58,975 bases of DNA from Myxococcota bacterium. Its GTDB lineage: Bacteria > Myxococcota_A > Polyangia > Polyangiales > Houyiibacteriaceae. A program made the translations under genes and the position numbers. Positions within the stretch are counted from its first letter, which is position 1. Each line of letters begins with the position of its first letter. A model generated the notes under the pieces. It made no database searches. It saw nothing but the letters and a program-made list of their open reading frames with translations, and was not told the origin of the DNA. The stretch covers positions 1-58,975 of the forward strand of contig JAHDCI010000006.1 in the NCBI GenBank assembly GCA_020629955.1, in the 5' to 3' direction. Positions 39,054 to 48,420 of the stretch are shown here, piece after piece.

Positions 39054-39485
39054 ATGCGTCTGCTCGTCATTGAAGATGGTCACGAGTACGAGGAGTTCGC
39101 TCGGGCTTTTCTCGCGGGGTGGAATGTAAGCGCGGCGCACACCGCCGCGGAAGCGCTGGCTGCGATCGTCGAAGCACCGGTTGCGCGTTTACTTGTGGAC
39201 CTGCGCTTCGAGCGCGCTTCGGTGGACGACCTTGTTGGCGATGTCGATGCGGTCGCGCAACGGCGTTTCGGCGGGGATCGCTTTCGCGCGGCACGTTACC
39301 TCAAAGAGCAGCAAGGCACGCTTATCCTGGGAGAGCTGCGGAAGGCGGGGTGCGATGCCCCAGCGCTTTTCGTGCATGATTTTTCCGAGAGGCGACTTTC
39401 GAACTTGCGCCGCCTCTACGGCGTAGTGAACGCCGTGCCGCGCTTCGATGCGGCGCTGATGCAGGCGGCGCTGGAGTCGGCGTGA
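39054..39485 (+). CDS. Atypical response-regulator receiver protein
   Basis: MRLLVIEDGHEYEEFARAFL...ARLLVDLRFERASV: acidic pocket and a DLRFE phospho-site region with an insertion. Confidence 0.6.
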   Translation: MRLLVIEDGHEYEEFARAFLAGWNVSAAHTAAEALAAIVEAPVARLLVDLRFERASVDDLVGDVDAVAQRRFGGDRFRAARYLKEQQGTLILGELRKAGCDAPALFVHDFSERRLSNLRRLYGVVNAVPRFDAALMQAALESA

Positions 39486-39516
39486 ACGCAACGCAGAAGT
39501 TTCTGGAGCCGCGATC

Positions 39517-39861
39517 GTGAACGAGCGCGAAAGAGCGCTCGCGCTGCGTCATGATGTCTCGAAGTACATTCTTCGAGTTGCGATGAACGTTGACCAGAGC
39601 TGCCCGCCAGGGCTTTTGACGATGCTGCTCGCGGATCTCTATGGCCCGCCGGATCCGAGCGCGCGCTTTGAAGCGCTCGCCGTGGGTATCGAGGCCACGG
39701 AGATAACGCTCGTCCGCCAGTGTTTCGCAGAACTCCGTTCGCTCAAAGAAGACATTGGCGCCGGAGAGGCCGCAGCGGTGTCACGCGGGCTTGCTCTCGC
39801 TCGCGAAATCGCATCGAAGATCGATCGGCTCACGGCTCCGGTCGTGGAGGGGCGCGGATGA
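39517..39861 (+). CDS. Small helical protein of a signalling module
   Basis: MNERERALALRHDVSKYILRVAMNV...; 4-nt overlap with the downstream sigma-54 activator. Confidence 0.55.
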   Translation: MNERERALALRHDVSKYILRVAMNVDQSCPPGLLTMLLADLYGPPDPSARFEALAVGIEATEITLVRQCFAELRSLKEDIGAGEAAAVSRGLALAREIASKIDRLTAPVVEGRG

Positions 39862-41480
39862 AGGTCCGGCCGAAGCTCCTCGTGGTGGACGATCAGAGCC
39901 GCTATATCGAGCTCTGTCATGCGCTCTTGCCGCACTACCGTTACGCCACACTGTGTCAGTTGCCAGGGCCCTGCGCTGGATGTTCGAAGCGGGAAGGGTG
40001 CGAGCTCACCCACGCGCACGACGCCGCTGAGGTGTTCTCCGCGCTCTCCCGAGACGAGGAGATCGACGTTGTGCTCCTTGACCTACGTTTCGAGCTTCCG
40101 GAGGAGAGGCTGCTCCCGCGTGGGCGTTCGCTAAAGGAGCGACAGGCTCAGCAAGGGCTTGCGATCTTGGAGAAGATCCGCGCGCGATACCCGGCGATGC
40201 CGGTCATTTTGATGACCTCGGAATCCGCTCTGCCGGAAGAAGACCTTCGCCGACTTGAGGTGGATGAGTACGCGATCATGGCCGGCGAAGACGCGTTCGA
40301 CGCCCGTGCGCTTGGCCTTCTCATCGACCAAGTGGTTCGCCCCTCGGGCCTTTCCGATTCTCGGTATGTCTTTGGGACCAGCCGAAGCATGCAGCGACTT
40401 CAACGCCACGGGCTCGCCCTCGCGAGAACATCGCTGCCGATGCTCTTGCTGGGCGAGACAGGGACCGGCAAGAGCGCGCTCGCCCGGGATGTCCTTCATC
40501 CGGCGTCCCAACGGAAGGGGGCATTCGTCGCGGTCGATGTCAGCGCGATTCCGGAGAACCTCGTCGCGGCGGAACTATTTGGTACGGCTCCCGGGGCGTT
40601 TAGCGGCGCTGTCGGTCGGGCGGGGCGATTTGAGGAAGCGGACGCGGGCACACTCTTTCTGGACGAGATCGGCAACCTCTCGCTTTCGATGCAGCGTCTT
40701 CTTCTTCTCGCGCTCCAAAGCGGTGAAGTGACCCGCCTCGGAGAAAACCGGTCTCGGTCAGTCGATGTGAAAGTGATCGCTGCTACGCACGCCGATCTCG
40801 CCGCGGAGGTTCGAGCCGGTCGATTTCGAGCGGATTTGCTCGCGCGTCTGAACCCGGCCGCGGCGCTTTCTCTTCCGCCGCTCCGGGAGCGCAAACAGGA
40901 TCTACTTTTGCTGGCGCGAAAACTCCTGAAGCGCCGACTCGAACGAGCTGGCGATCGCGCGCTTTTGCAAGAATATGCCGCGCGCGCCCGAGTGCTTCCG
41001 GAAGCGAACCTCGAGGTCGCGGGCGAATCGACATCCTCCGAGGGGCTGCGCTTTGTGCTTTCGCCGAGAACCTTCGCGCAAATGAACGCCCATGACTGGC
41101 CCGGCAATCTTCGCGAGCTCGAAAATGCGATCACCACTCTCGTACTTGTCGGGCTCGCTGCGGCGCTTCGAGATGAGACCGAATCACCAATCATTCCCCT
41201 GCCAGAGCGGCTCGCGGACGAACTTCTTCGCCCGGTTTCAGGCACGTCCGCTTCGGAAATTCCTCCTCAGGATCGACTTCGCGATCTCTCCACCTTGCTG
41301 GAACGAGAGTTCCTCCGGAATGTCTATTTCGAGTGTGGCGGGGACTTCGAAAAGATGGCGAAACGCCTTTTGAAAGGAGAATCTGGGGAGAATGCGCGCC
41401 GAGTTCGCACTCGCTTTAATCAACTCGGCCTCAGGGCCCGTGAACTGAAAGCACAACAATCGCTTGACGACTCCGAATAG
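39858..41480 (+). CDS. Sigma-54-dependent response regulator (NtrC-type) with Cys-rich receiver insertion
   Basis: KLLVVDDQSRYIEL receiver; GETGTGKSALARDVLH Walker A; GAFSGAVGRAGRFEEADAGTLFLDEIG; NAHDWPGNLRELENAI. Confidence 0.87.
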   Translation: MKVRPKLLVVDDQSRYIELCHALLPHYRYATLCQLPGPCAGCSKREGCELTHAHDAAEVFSALSRDEEIDVVLLDLRFELPEERLLPRGRSLKERQAQQGLAILEKIRARYPAMPVILMTSESALPEEDLRRLEVDEYAIMAGEDAFDARALGLLIDQVVRPSGLSDSRYVFGTSRSMQRLQRHGLALARTSLPMLLLGETGTGKSALARDVLHPASQRKGAFVAVDVSAIPENLVAAELFGTAPGAFSGAVGRAGRFEEADAGTLFLDEIGNLSLSMQRLLLLALQSGEVTRLGENRSRSVDVKVIAATHADLAAEVRAGRFRADLLARLNPAAALSLPPLRERKQDLLLLARKLLKRRLERAGDRALLQEYAARARVLPEANLEVAGESTSSEGLRFVLSPRTFAQMNAHDWPGNLRELENAITTLVLVGLAAALRDETESPIIPLPERLADELLRPVSGTSASEIPPQDRLRDLSTLLEREFLRNVYFECGGDFEKMAKRLLKGESGENARRVRTRFNQLGLRARELKAQQSLDDSE

Positions 41481-41546
41481 ATCCGACATACCGCTCGGCC
41501 CGGCAGCCCTTAATGGGTGAGTCGGTTGAAGGAGTTTATTGAGAAC

Positions 41547-42167
41547 ATGTCGCGCTATACCGGACCACGCGTGAAGAAGATGCGAGCACTCGGGGTAGAC
41601 CTTCCCGGTCTCTCCCGTAAGACCCAGTGGGATCGTGCCTACCCTCCAGGTGAGCACGGACCGCGTAATGCGCGTCGCCGCAAGGTCTCGGACTTCAAGA
41701 AGCAGCTCGCCGAAAAGCAGAAGCTTCGCTTCAACTACGGCCTCACGGAGCGTCAGTTCCGTCGTCTCTTCGTCGAGGCGAAGCGCAGCAAGAAGTCGAC
41801 TCCCGACCAGCTCCTCGAGTTCCTCGAGCGTCGTCTCGACAACGCGGTCTTCCGTGCCGGCTTTGCGCCCACGATTCCCGCGGCTCGCCAGCTTGTCCGC
41901 CACGGTCACATCCTTGTGAACGGCAAGAAGGTCAACATTCCGAGCTTCCGCCTCAGCGTTGGCGACGAGTATCGCGTCCGAGACAAGTCCAAGGACAAAG
42001 CTTACGTGGTCGAATCCCTTGAGCGCATTGCGCTCACGCGCCCCGAGTGGATGCGCTTTGAGGACGACACCAAGGTCGCGCGCATGCAGGAGCTTCCGCA
42101 GCCGAGCGCCGTGCCCTTCGCGGTCGAGATGCAGCTCATCGTCGAGTTCTACTCGAAGCGCCTCTGA
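41547..42167 (+). CDS. rpsD: 30S ribosomal protein S4
   Basis: MSRYTGPRVKKMRALGVDLPGL...; RLDNAVFRAGFAPTIPAARQLVRHGHILVNGKKVNIPS. Confidence 0.95.
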   Translation: MSRYTGPRVKKMRALGVDLPGLSRKTQWDRAYPPGEHGPRNARRRKVSDFKKQLAEKQKLRFNYGLTERQFRRLFVEAKRSKKSTPDQLLEFLERRLDNAVFRAGFAPTIPAARQLVRHGHILVNGKKVNIPSFRLSVGDEYRVRDKSKDKAYVVESLERIALTRPEWMRFEDDTKVARMQELPQPSAVPFAVEMQLIVEFYSKRL

Positions 42168-42194
42168 GTCATCGGGCAACACGCCCACGAAGAA

Positions 42195-42226
42195 AACGCC
42201 TCTCGGTTTCCGAGGGGCGTTTTTCG
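42195..42226 (+). terminator. Intrinsic terminator of rpsD
   Basis: AACGCCTCTCGG-TTT-CCGAGGGGCGTTTTTCG. Confidence 0.88.
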
Positions 42227-42262
42227 TTGTTCGAAGGCCGTTGAAACGTCCTTTGGGGACTC

Positions 42263-42422
42263 TTCGTGCCGGGTTCAGATCGATGGAAGGGACGGTCTTT
42301 CAGAGCGCCGACCCGAGCTTCGACAGGCGAACGACATGCCGAGTATCTCGAAGGAAGAGCGAGGCTCGGTTCGGCGTTTCTGGCGGTAGAGGGCCCTTTT
42401 CGCGACTTGAACCACGCACTAG
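42263..42422 (+). repeat. Dispersed palindromic element, copy E
   Basis: TTCGTGCCGGGTTCAGATCGATGGAAGGG...CGCGACTTGAACCACGCACTAG. Confidence 0.85.
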
Positions 42423-45142
42423 CCGCCCCAGGGTTGTGCGGGGGAGTAGCTGGGCCCCGAGCCGTTCGCTGGCGGCGGACCGAGGTTCACCGGTGGTGAG
42501 GGTGGCAGCTCTTCCATTTCCGCGGGTTCCTCCGCGGCAGTTGGTTCTGTTTCCGCTTCGGTCACCACTTCCGCATCTGTTTCCGTTTCCGCCACTCCTC
42601 GCTCGTCCGTCTCATCGAGCGTTTCCCGCTGCGGGGCTGGAGCTTGAGCGGCGGTTCTCATTTCGGTGACGCTTCGTCTTGCTCGGGGGCGGGGAGCTAC
42701 CGCGGCGCGCTCTCGCTGGGGGAGGCGACCGCCGTCGGCGAGCGTCACGGCCCATGCGGCGATCGCGGCAGCGCGATCTCGCGCTCGAAGACTGGCGAAG
42801 CGTGCCACGCTATCTTCAAGTTTCTGAACGAGCGAAGGCGCATCCATCTCTCGGGCGATTTCGAGCGCCTCCTGAATCGCCCTGCTTCCTTCTTCGAGCT
42901 TGCCTTGCTGCCAACGCGCGAGCGCGAGACCACTTAGGATTTCAACGTAGCGTTGGCTCCGCAGCCCCCAGCGCCGTTGGTCTTCGCGTTGAACGCTCTG
43001 CAGAAGTCGTTCGGCCTCTTCCGGACGCTCTAGCGCCAAAAGTGCGAACGCCTCGTTAAAGCGTGCGAGGGATTGGTGCCCATGCTCAAGCTCGTCGTAG
43101 AGCTGGGCTGAACGCTGAAAGTGCACGAGCGCATCATCGAGCTCGCCGCTCGCCAGCGCGAGAAGACCGAGGCTATTGGTCGTGAGCGCTCGCTGCGCGC
43201 TTGGCCCCTCCGCGAGGCAGGCGAGCGCCAATTGATACTCTGCCTTCGCGGCATCGGACTCGCCCATATTGCGAAGGACGCCCGCGATATTGTGGTGATG
43301 ACGCGCCGCCTGCGGGCCGGCTCCGGCGAGGCGCAGTGCCTGTCGATGCGCTGCGAGTGCGTCCTCGAAGTTCCTCTCGAGGCGGGCTGCGTTCCCGGCG
43401 GCGATGAGCCGTTCTTCGGTCTGAACCCAAGGGTCCCCTTCGAGCACCGCGAGCAGGGGGCGAGCCGCGGAGGCGTCCCCTGCTTGAATCCGCAACAGTG
43501 CGCGAACGAAGCGCGCTTTCGAACGAAGCGGGATCGCATCGCTCCGTTCGATCGGCACCTCGGCTCGGCGTAGTGCTGCTTCTGCTTCTTCGAAGCGTCC
43601 CCGGCTCCCGAGCAAGCGCGCCTCCTCCAGGTAGACTTCCGCGGTCCACACCTCACCGGATGCCGAAGAGAGGCGGCTCGCAGCGTGCAGCGCTTGTTCG
43701 GCCCCTTCGAAATCCGCGCGCTCTCGCCTGACGCTCGAGAGGTTCAGATTCGACCAAAGCGCAAGCTCCCCCTCCGCTTCCGGGCTCTCGCCTCGCAGGA
43801 GCGCTTGCACGATATTCGAATCTCTTCGAAGCGTTTCAAGATTGACCCGCGCCAACCGCGTCATCTGCGTATTCGAGACCTCCAGCTCCGACCATGCTCC
43901 CGCGACCGCGACCTCTTGCTCAAGCCATCGCTCGCGTTCCTCGGTGGGCAAGCTCTCGCATTCGGCCAGACGAGTTCGCTCCCACTCTGCGCTCAGCGTT
44001 GGGTTCTGAAATGCGCTTGCCTGACACTCGAGAGGTGGGGGCTCTGTCGTTTCAGGAGCTTCTTGTGCGCCCCTCGTCATCACGACGCCGGCCGCGATGA
44101 GCCCGGCTCCGGCAATCATCATTATCGCCAGCGGTGCGCGATTTCTGGATTCATCTGCAATGTCCTCACGGCGGTCGAGCGAGTCTCGAACAGCGCGTTC
44201 AAAGGCATCGATCGAGTGGTAGCGACTCTGGGGATCCGTCGCGAAGCCGCGCCTTAGGGCTTCGAGCGTGTTTTCCGATAGCGCTGCGTTGGTTCCGCGC
44301 GGAGCTTGATCGTGGGCCGCGCGCAACTCGGCGATTGTGGCGCCACGAAAAGGGCGGGACCCCACGAGCAGCTCCCAGCCGAGTACGGCAAGCGCGAACT
44401 GGTCCGAGCGCGCGTCTGCCTTTAAGCCCTCCCAAAGTTCAGGCGCCATGTAGGCGGGCGTGCCCATCAAAGCACCCGTTCGCGTACGAAGAGGTGCGTC
44501 CTCCGCGAACGATTGCACTGCGGGCGACGGATCAGAGCCCTCCGTATCCAGTCCGACCAAACCAAAGTCGCTTAGCTTCGCGACCTCGCCGCACATCAGA
44601 ACATTGTCCGGTTTGATGTCGCGGTGGATCAGCCCGGTCTCGTGTGCCGCGCGAAGGCCTGCGCAAACTTCAAAGAAGGCCCGGACGCGTGCGTTCAGGC
44701 TCGGGGAGCGCTCCATCCACTCTCGAAGTGTTTCGTCGCCACGCTCCATCACAAAGAAGAGATGCTCTTCGGTTCTCCCGAACTCATGAAGGGTGATGAC
44801 GTTTGGATGGGAGACCGACGCGGTCGCGATGGCTTCTCGTTCGAGGCGCGGGCTATTCGCCTCTTCGCGCATCAGCTTGATGGCGACCTGTCGCCTGAGT
44901 TCGGGGTCCTCGCCAGCAAATACGACGCCCATCGCCCCCTGACCGAGTTCCCCCTTGAGTTGAAAGCGCGAGATGGTGTCTCCCACTTGAAAACCGACCG
45001 GCTCGGGATGACAGAGCAAAACGATCGCTTCGCGACAAAGATCGCAGGAATCGATGTGTTCGTCGATCGTCTTCGCGCGTGCCCCGGAGCGTTCGCCTTC
45101 CACAAACGCAAGCAGTTCAAAATCGTCAGGACATGGGTTCAT
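42419..45142 (-). CDS. Serine/threonine protein kinase with N-terminal anti-sigma-type zinc finger and TPR C-terminal region
   Basis: HIDSCDLCREAI (H-x3-C-x2-C); GELGQGAMGVVFAGED, HRDIKPDNVLM, SDFGLVG; TM helix, then TPR-like repeats. Confidence 0.87.
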   Translation of the reverse strand: MNPCPDDFELLAFVEGERSGARAKTIDEHIDSCDLCREAIVLLCHPEPVGFQVGDTISRFQLKGELGQGAMGVVFAGEDPELRRQVAIKLMREEANSPRLEREAIATASVSHPNVITLHEFGRTEEHLFFVMERGDETLREWMERSPSLNARVRAFFEVCAGLRAAHETGLIHRDIKPDNVLMCGEVAKLSDFGLVGLDTEGSDPSPAVQSFAEDAPLRTRTGALMGTPAYMAPELWEGLKADARSDQFALAVLGWELLVGSRPFRGATIAELRAAHDQAPRGTNAALSENTLEALRRGFATDPQSRYHSIDAFERAVRDSLDRREDIADESRNRAPLAIMMIAGAGLIAAGVVMTRGAQEAPETTEPPPLECQASAFQNPTLSAEWERTRLAECESLPTEERERWLEQEVAVAGAWSELEVSNTQMTRLARVNLETLRRDSNIVQALLRGESPEAEGELALWSNLNLSSVRRERADFEGAEQALHAASRLSSASGEVWTAEVYLEEARLLGSRGRFEEAEAALRRAEVPIERSDAIPLRSKARFVRALLRIQAGDASAARPLLAVLEGDPWVQTEERLIAAGNAARLERNFEDALAAHRQALRLAGAGPQAARHHHNIAGVLRNMGESDAAKAEYQLALACLAEGPSAQRALTTNSLGLLALASGELDDALVHFQRSAQLYDELEHGHQSLARFNEAFALLALERPEEAERLLQSVQREDQRRWGLRSQRYVEILSGLALARWQQGKLEEGSRAIQEALEIAREMDAPSLVQKLEDSVARFASLRARDRAAAIAAWAVTLADGGRLPQRERAAVAPRPRARRSVTEMRTAAQAPAPQRETLDETDERGVAETETDAEVVTEAETEPTAAEEPAEMEELPPSPPVNLGPPPANGSGPSYSPAQPWGG

Positions 45143-45210
45143 CGCTCGTCTCCATCATAGACGGTTTGAGAAAGGGATGTGTTCCTCGCGTGAGTGCTAC
45201 TCTCTAGAAC

Positions 45211-46086
45211 GTGGACGAAGCATCCGAGAGATTCATCGATCGCTTTGACGAGTCGGGCGGGAGTGCCGATGCGCTCGAGGTGGCGCTCGAAGTTCGAAAG
45301 GCGACCATCGCCAACGCCCGATGGAAGATGGACGAGGCCGCGCTCGCGGTGCGTCTTGCGGGGCTCGAGTCCTCCGTGCTTCAGAAGCTTGCGGCGAACG
45401 AGAAGGGAACCTTGGAGCTTGCGATCGCCTGCGGGTGCGCAGCCGGGGAGGCGAACGCGTTTAAGGCTTTTGAAGATGAGTATGCCTCCGTAATTCATGG
45501 AGCGCTCCGTTCCTATGGCCGAGGAAGTGCGTTTTCGGAAGATGTTGCGCAGGAAGTTTGGCGGAAGCTTCTGGTGGCGGATGAGGGCGGGCTGCCGCTC
45601 CTACGTTACGCCGGTCAAGGGAAGCTCCATGGGCTCATCAAAGTCAGCGCGACGCGGACGGCGATCAGCATGTTGAGAAAAGGGAGCCGCGAAGATGTGA
45701 ACGTTTCGCGGCCGCCGAGCATTGCCGACGATGCCTCGTTCCCCTTGCCGGGTTTTGACCGCGAACTACGCGCGAAGTTTTCAAAGGCCCTCGAGTCCGA
45801 GATTCGCAGCCTCGACTCCCATGAGCGGAACCTCCTACGAATGCACTTTCTCGGCAGGGTGACCTTGGAAAAGCTGGCGGAGATGTACGGCGTGCATCGC
45901 GCGACGATCGTTCGGCGTATCGCGGGAGTTCGGGAAAAGCTCGCGGACGGGACAAAACGAGCGCTCGCAGAATCGCTTGGTGCGGACCCGCGAAAGATGG
46001 AGACCATTGTCGAGGCGCTGGGCAAGCACCTCGATCTATCGCTCGATCGGATGCTGCAAACGATCGACATCAAAAGCGACCGTTAG
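45211..46086 (+). CDS. ECF-type RNA polymerase sigma factor (myxobacterial gmx1-like)
   Basis: FEDEYASVIHGAL...SEDVAQEVWRKLLV (region 2-like); LRMHFLGRVTLEKLAEMYGVHRATIVRRIAGVREKL (region 4 HTH); GTG start. Confidence 0.78.
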   Translation: MDEASERFIDRFDESGGSADALEVALEVRKATIANARWKMDEAALAVRLAGLESSVLQKLAANEKGTLELAIACGCAAGEANAFKAFEDEYASVIHGALRSYGRGSAFSEDVAQEVWRKLLVADEGGLPLLRYAGQGKLHGLIKVSATRTAISMLRKGSREDVNVSRPPSIADDASFPLPGFDRELRAKFSKALESEIRSLDSHERNLLRMHFLGRVTLEKLAEMYGVHRATIVRRIAGVREKLADGTKRALAESLGADPRKMETIVEALGKHLDLSLDRMLQTIDIKSDR

Positions 46087-46099
46087 GCAGCTCTGTTGC

Positions 46100-46441
46100 C
46101 TACCCGCGTCGCGCGTGCACGATTTGCGGGGAGCCGTCGTGTTCGAACCTCACGCGGACCATCCACGTTTCGCGTACCAACTCATCATCTCGCCGGACAC
46201 GAACGTGCACTCCAACGACATTCGGGTCATAGGTTCGGATGAAGTCAACATCTTCAAGCTCGCCGTAGATCTCTTGGAAGTGAGACCGAAGGAGCGCTTG
46301 AACAGGGCTCGATTCGGCGATGGAGCTTTCGATTCGCCCATAACCGCCGCAGGCGCGGGCCTCGGATGGAGAGGTGAGCAGGCTTCCCGCCGAGAAAAGG
46401 GCGGAGAGTATCAGTGCGTTCGTAAGGAGAGATTTCATCAT
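46100..46441 (-). CDS. Small secreted hypothetical protein
   Basis: Signal peptide MMKSLLTNALILSALFSAGSLLTSPSEARACGG. Confidence 0.6.
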   Translation of the reverse strand: MMKSLLTNALILSALFSAGSLLTSPSEARACGGYGRIESSIAESSPVQALLRSHFQEIYGELEDVDFIRTYDPNVVGVHVRVRRDDELVRETWMVRVRFEHDGSPQIVHARRG

Positions 46442-46697
46442 GACTTTGGCCTTTCAAAAGGTGTTCATGATCCGAACGCGCGGAATCCCACGCCGGCGCA
46501 TAAAAAAATCATCGGGCGTGAAAAGCGGTTTGAGAGAACGGGAAGTTCGCTGAAAACACTGAAAAAAGCATCGTCGCGAGGCTTAGATACCCCTTTCGAA
46601 TCTCTTCGCGAAGGCCGCTCAGAGCATGTCTTCCCCGTGGGAAGGTCTCGCCGCGCTTCCAGAACGTTCGAACGCGAGGTATCCTCTGCGAGATTTC

Positions 46698-48338
46698 ATG
46701 GCGACGATCACGATCATCAGCCCGGACGGGCGGCTTGAGCGAGAGCTTGGCGGTCACAACACGCTCGGCCGGCATCCGAGCAACACACATCAGGTGCTCG
46801 ATAAGATCGTTTCCAAGGAGCACTGCCATATCGATTTGGTCGAAGGACGGTACATTCTTCGAGACTACGGATCGTTAAACGGAACCTTCGTGAACGGCGA
46901 ACGGGTCTCCGAGGTGGCGTTGAATCCTGGCGATGAGATCAAGATGGGTTCAACGCGCATCATTTTCGACGCTGACGCTGCGGCAACCCGTCAGCAACAG
47001 GTCGCGGCCGCGCCGGCCGGAGGCGGTCTTCCTCCAGGGTTCCGGCCCGGGATGATGAACTCCAAGGTCACCATCGCACCGGGTGTCGTGGAGAGCCACA
47101 TCCGGACGAAGCTGGCGCCGCTGCTCGAACAGAACTTTATGCCGGCCCACATGGTCCAAGACCCGGCGGCGCTACAGCGTGATTACGAAAAGCTCCGCGC
47201 GAGCTACGAGCTATCCCAGGCGATTGGTGGCGAGCTCGATGTGGACCGGCTGCTTGCAAAGATTCTCGACGCGGCGTTCTCTCTCCTCTCCGCAGACCGA
47301 GGCGTGATTCTGCTCTACGATGAGGAGAAGGAACTCAAGCCCCGCTGCGTTCGTACTCGTAACCCCAAGGCCGACGGCGAAGAGGTGATGCTCTCGACGA
47401 CGATTATCGAAGAGGTGCTGAGGGATAAAGCGGCCGTACTCTCCAGCGACGCTTCGGTCGACTCTCGTTTTCAGGGGGCTCACTCGATCATCATGCAGGG
47501 CATTCGCTCTTCGATGGCGGTGCCGCTCCTTCATGGCGGCGAGGTGTTTGGCATCATGCTTTTGGATTCGCAGATTGCTGCGAACGCGTTCACCGAGAAG
47601 GACCTGCAGCTCTTTCAGAACGTCGCAAACCAGGCAGCCATTGCGATTCAGAACTCGCTTTTCGCGCAGAAGCTCGAACAGGAAGCGATTACGCGAGAGC
47701 GTTTTCAGCGTTTGCTATCGCCCGCCATCGCCGAGCAGGTCGTGAACGGCAACGTGGAAGTGAAGAAGGGCGGCGAGCTTCGCGACACGACCGTGCTCTT
47801 TAGCGATATCCGCGGATTTACGTCGATGAGCGAGAACATGCGCCCGCAAGAAGTCGTCGATATGCTCAACGACTACTTCGAGCTCATGGTTGAGATCATC
47901 TTCGACAACGAAGGTACGCTCGACAAGTTCGTCGGGGACGAGATCATGGCGCTCTTTGGGGCGCCGGTCGCACACGATGACGATCCCCTTCGAGCGGTCC
48001 GGACGGGGCTGACGATGCTTCAGGTCCTCGAGACAGGATTTAATGCCCCTCGGCGCGTGCAAGGGCTGCCGGAACTCCAAATCGGGATCGGGATTAACAG
48101 CGGTGAGTGCCTCGCGGGGTATCTCGGCAGCAGCAAAGCGCTCGAGTATACCGTGATCGGCGATACGGTAAATACGGGGGCGCGGCTCTGCTCGCTCGCG
48201 GAAGCTGGGCAGTGCCTGATTAGTGAAGCGACGTACCAGGCCGTGAAGGACCATTTTGACGTCGTCGAGTTGCCGATGCAGCAAGTCAAAGGAAAGCGAC
48301 TCGCGCTGAAGGTTTATAACGTCGTTGGCTTTCGTTGA
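46698..48338 (+). CDS. FHA-GAF-class III adenylate/guanylate cyclase
   Basis: FHA: LGRHPSNTHQVLDKIVSKEHCHI...LNGTFVNG; GAF region; cyclase VLFSDIRGFTSMSE, DKFVGDEIMALFGAP, VIGDTVNTGARL. Confidence 0.9.
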   Translation: MATITIISPDGRLERELGGHNTLGRHPSNTHQVLDKIVSKEHCHIDLVEGRYILRDYGSLNGTFVNGERVSEVALNPGDEIKMGSTRIIFDADAAATRQQQVAAAPAGGGLPPGFRPGMMNSKVTIAPGVVESHIRTKLAPLLEQNFMPAHMVQDPAALQRDYEKLRASYELSQAIGGELDVDRLLAKILDAAFSLLSADRGVILLYDEEKELKPRCVRTRNPKADGEEVMLSTTIIEEVLRDKAAVLSSDASVDSRFQGAHSIIMQGIRSSMAVPLLHGGEVFGIMLLDSQIAANAFTEKDLQLFQNVANQAAIAIQNSLFAQKLEQEAITRERFQRLLSPAIAEQVVNGNVEVKKGGELRDTTVLFSDIRGFTSMSENMRPQEVVDMLNDYFELMVEIIFDNEGTLDKFVGDEIMALFGAPVAHDDDPLRAVRTGLTMLQVLETGFNAPRRVQGLPELQIGIGINSGECLAGYLGSSKALEYTVIGDTVNTGARLCSLAEAGQCLISEATYQAVKDHFDVVELPMQQVKGKRLALKVYNVVGFR

Positions 48339-48420
48339 GCTGGAGAGAGAGGCGGGTGATCCGCGTTCGCTTCTCCCGACTTGACAAGGCCCGCTCCCGC
48401 GCAATGCCTACATCTGATCC

